Origin: Progne subis subis
Taxonomy: Eukaryota > Chordata > Aves > Passeriformes > Hirundinidae
DNA: 64,000 bases
Assembly (NCBI GenBank): GCA_022316685.1
Contig: JAKJHU010000257.1
Location: 186,001 to 250,000 of the forward strand
Reading direction: 5' to 3'
Within the stretch, counting starts at the first letter, position 1, and each line of letters starts with the position of its first letter. Of the stretch, positions 63,535-64,000 are shown in pieces. The position numbers and the translations under genes are program-made. The notes below the pieces were generated by a model that did not search any database, had not been told where the DNA came from, and saw only the letters and a program-made list of their open reading frames with translations.

Positions 63535-63828
63535 TTAACATGATGAGCCTTCATTAAGTATTTCAACCTTTTCTTCATCCATGATAGGATGTTTCATCAT
63601 GCACCCAATAAAATATGGAGATTTCCTTAGCCCTCCTTTTGAAACTACTATATATACTGAAAGTTTTTTGGTTTTTTTTTTATTGTATCTTACAGCAGTA
63701 GCTAGGTTAGGTTCTGCATCTTTTACCTGGTTGTGTGGTCTATAACAGAATTCCACCACGATATTTGCCTTGTTAGCCTTCTCCCTGATTCTTACCCATA
63801 AACACTCAATGCTATTTGTCACCATCAA
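63535..63828 (-). pseudogene. CR1 ORF2 remnant joining endonuclease to linker
   Basis: A 97-codon open frame that crosses the second internal deletion in phase. Residues 8-34 are endonuclease (ECLWVRIREKANKANIVV, then CYRPHNQ). From about residue 35 the sequence is the linker before the reverse transcriptase (NLATAVRYN). The endonuclease residues between are gone, so the frame cannot make a working nuclease. The in-phase join is probably chance. Confidence 0.8.
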
Positions 63829-64000
63829 TAAACTCTAGAGAGTCAAAATACTCCCAAACATACAGGGCTGCCCCATCACCTCTCCTTCCTTGCCTATCCA
63901 TTCTTAAGAATTTTTAGCCATTCATTATCACACTCCTGTTGTAAGTTGTCCCACCATGTTTCATTGATGGCTACTATATCATCATTTTTGCACTGAACAC

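Larger units (their letters stand above)
62562..64000 (-). mobile_element. CR1 LINE with two internal deletions, runs off the window
   Basis: Minus-orientation CR1 from its 3' end near 62562 to the right edge. Reading the plus strand: the 3' untranslated region (CACTAAACCATGTCCCTGAT), the C-terminal part of ORF2 (62958-63212), a first junction near 63350, the linker between endonuclease and reverse transcriptase, a second junction near 63714, then endonuclease sequence (GTGTGGTCTATAACAGAATT, CTTACCCATAAACACTCAAT) up to base 64000. The reverse transcriptase core and the C-terminal part of the endonuclease are missing. The part left of the first junction is a different subfamily from the copy at 21381. 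Confidence 0.9.

Noticed and set aside
1..64000. A novel multi-gene system
   Set aside because: No cluster of intact genes exists here on either strand. The organised signals are retrotransposon remnants, simple repeats and small rearrangements.

Overview
The window looks like AT-rich, gene-poor DNA from a bird nuclear genome, probably a songbird. The evidence is many 5'-truncated CR1 retrotransposons carrying the avian-type 3' end (repeats of the form ATTCTRTG), plus three families of LTRs that I recognise as avian endogenous-retrovirus LTRs. The bird call is firm. The songbird call is an inference from LTR and CR1 flavour. I found no host exon, no tRNA or rRNA gene, no CRISPR array and no intact mobile-element gene. 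The open frames present are short. They either lie in repeats and simple-sequence tracts or look like chance frames in AT-rich DNA.

Layout. 0-5.4 kb: three solo LTRs of one family (family A: 1134-1676 minus, 2386-3008 plus, 4824-5324 plus), with a CR1 tail sitting between two G/T-only tracts. 6.4-7.1 kb: a CR1 body in minus orientation. 8.9-10.4 kb: an older LTR (family B) split by a younger family A LTR. 11.8 kb: a CR1 tail. 12-21 kb: mostly unique sequence. 21.4-22.7 kb: a long CR1 copy with a broken reverse transcriptase motif. 24.1-26.8 kb: a second family B LTR containing a perfect 17-bp hairpin, then a 222-bp inverted duplication around a 570-bp spacer, then an A/C-only tract. 27-38.7 kb: unique sequence with an (ATCTC)n array at 33.8 kb. 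38.7-39.1 kb: an internal CR1 fragment. 41.8-43.8 kb: a repeat cluster of a family A LTR, an internally deleted CR1 and a family C LTR. 46.5-47.05 kb: a possible unrecognised LTR. 48.6-49.6 and 55.2-55.5 kb: CR1 copies. 62.6 kb to the right edge: a CR1 copy with two internal deletions that continues past the window.

Nothing here works as a system of genes. The value of the window is as a record of transposon insertion and small rearrangements. Three family A LTRs have exact 6-bp target-site duplications and one has a 5/6 match, which shows solo LTRs left by recombination of proviruses. Several CR1 copies have lost their central reverse transcriptase segment. Two separate inverted duplications lie within about 2 kb of each other. 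Family names beyond 'CR1' and 'ERV LTR' are not given because no library search was possible. Comparisons to family consensus are from memory unless an in-window copy is cited.
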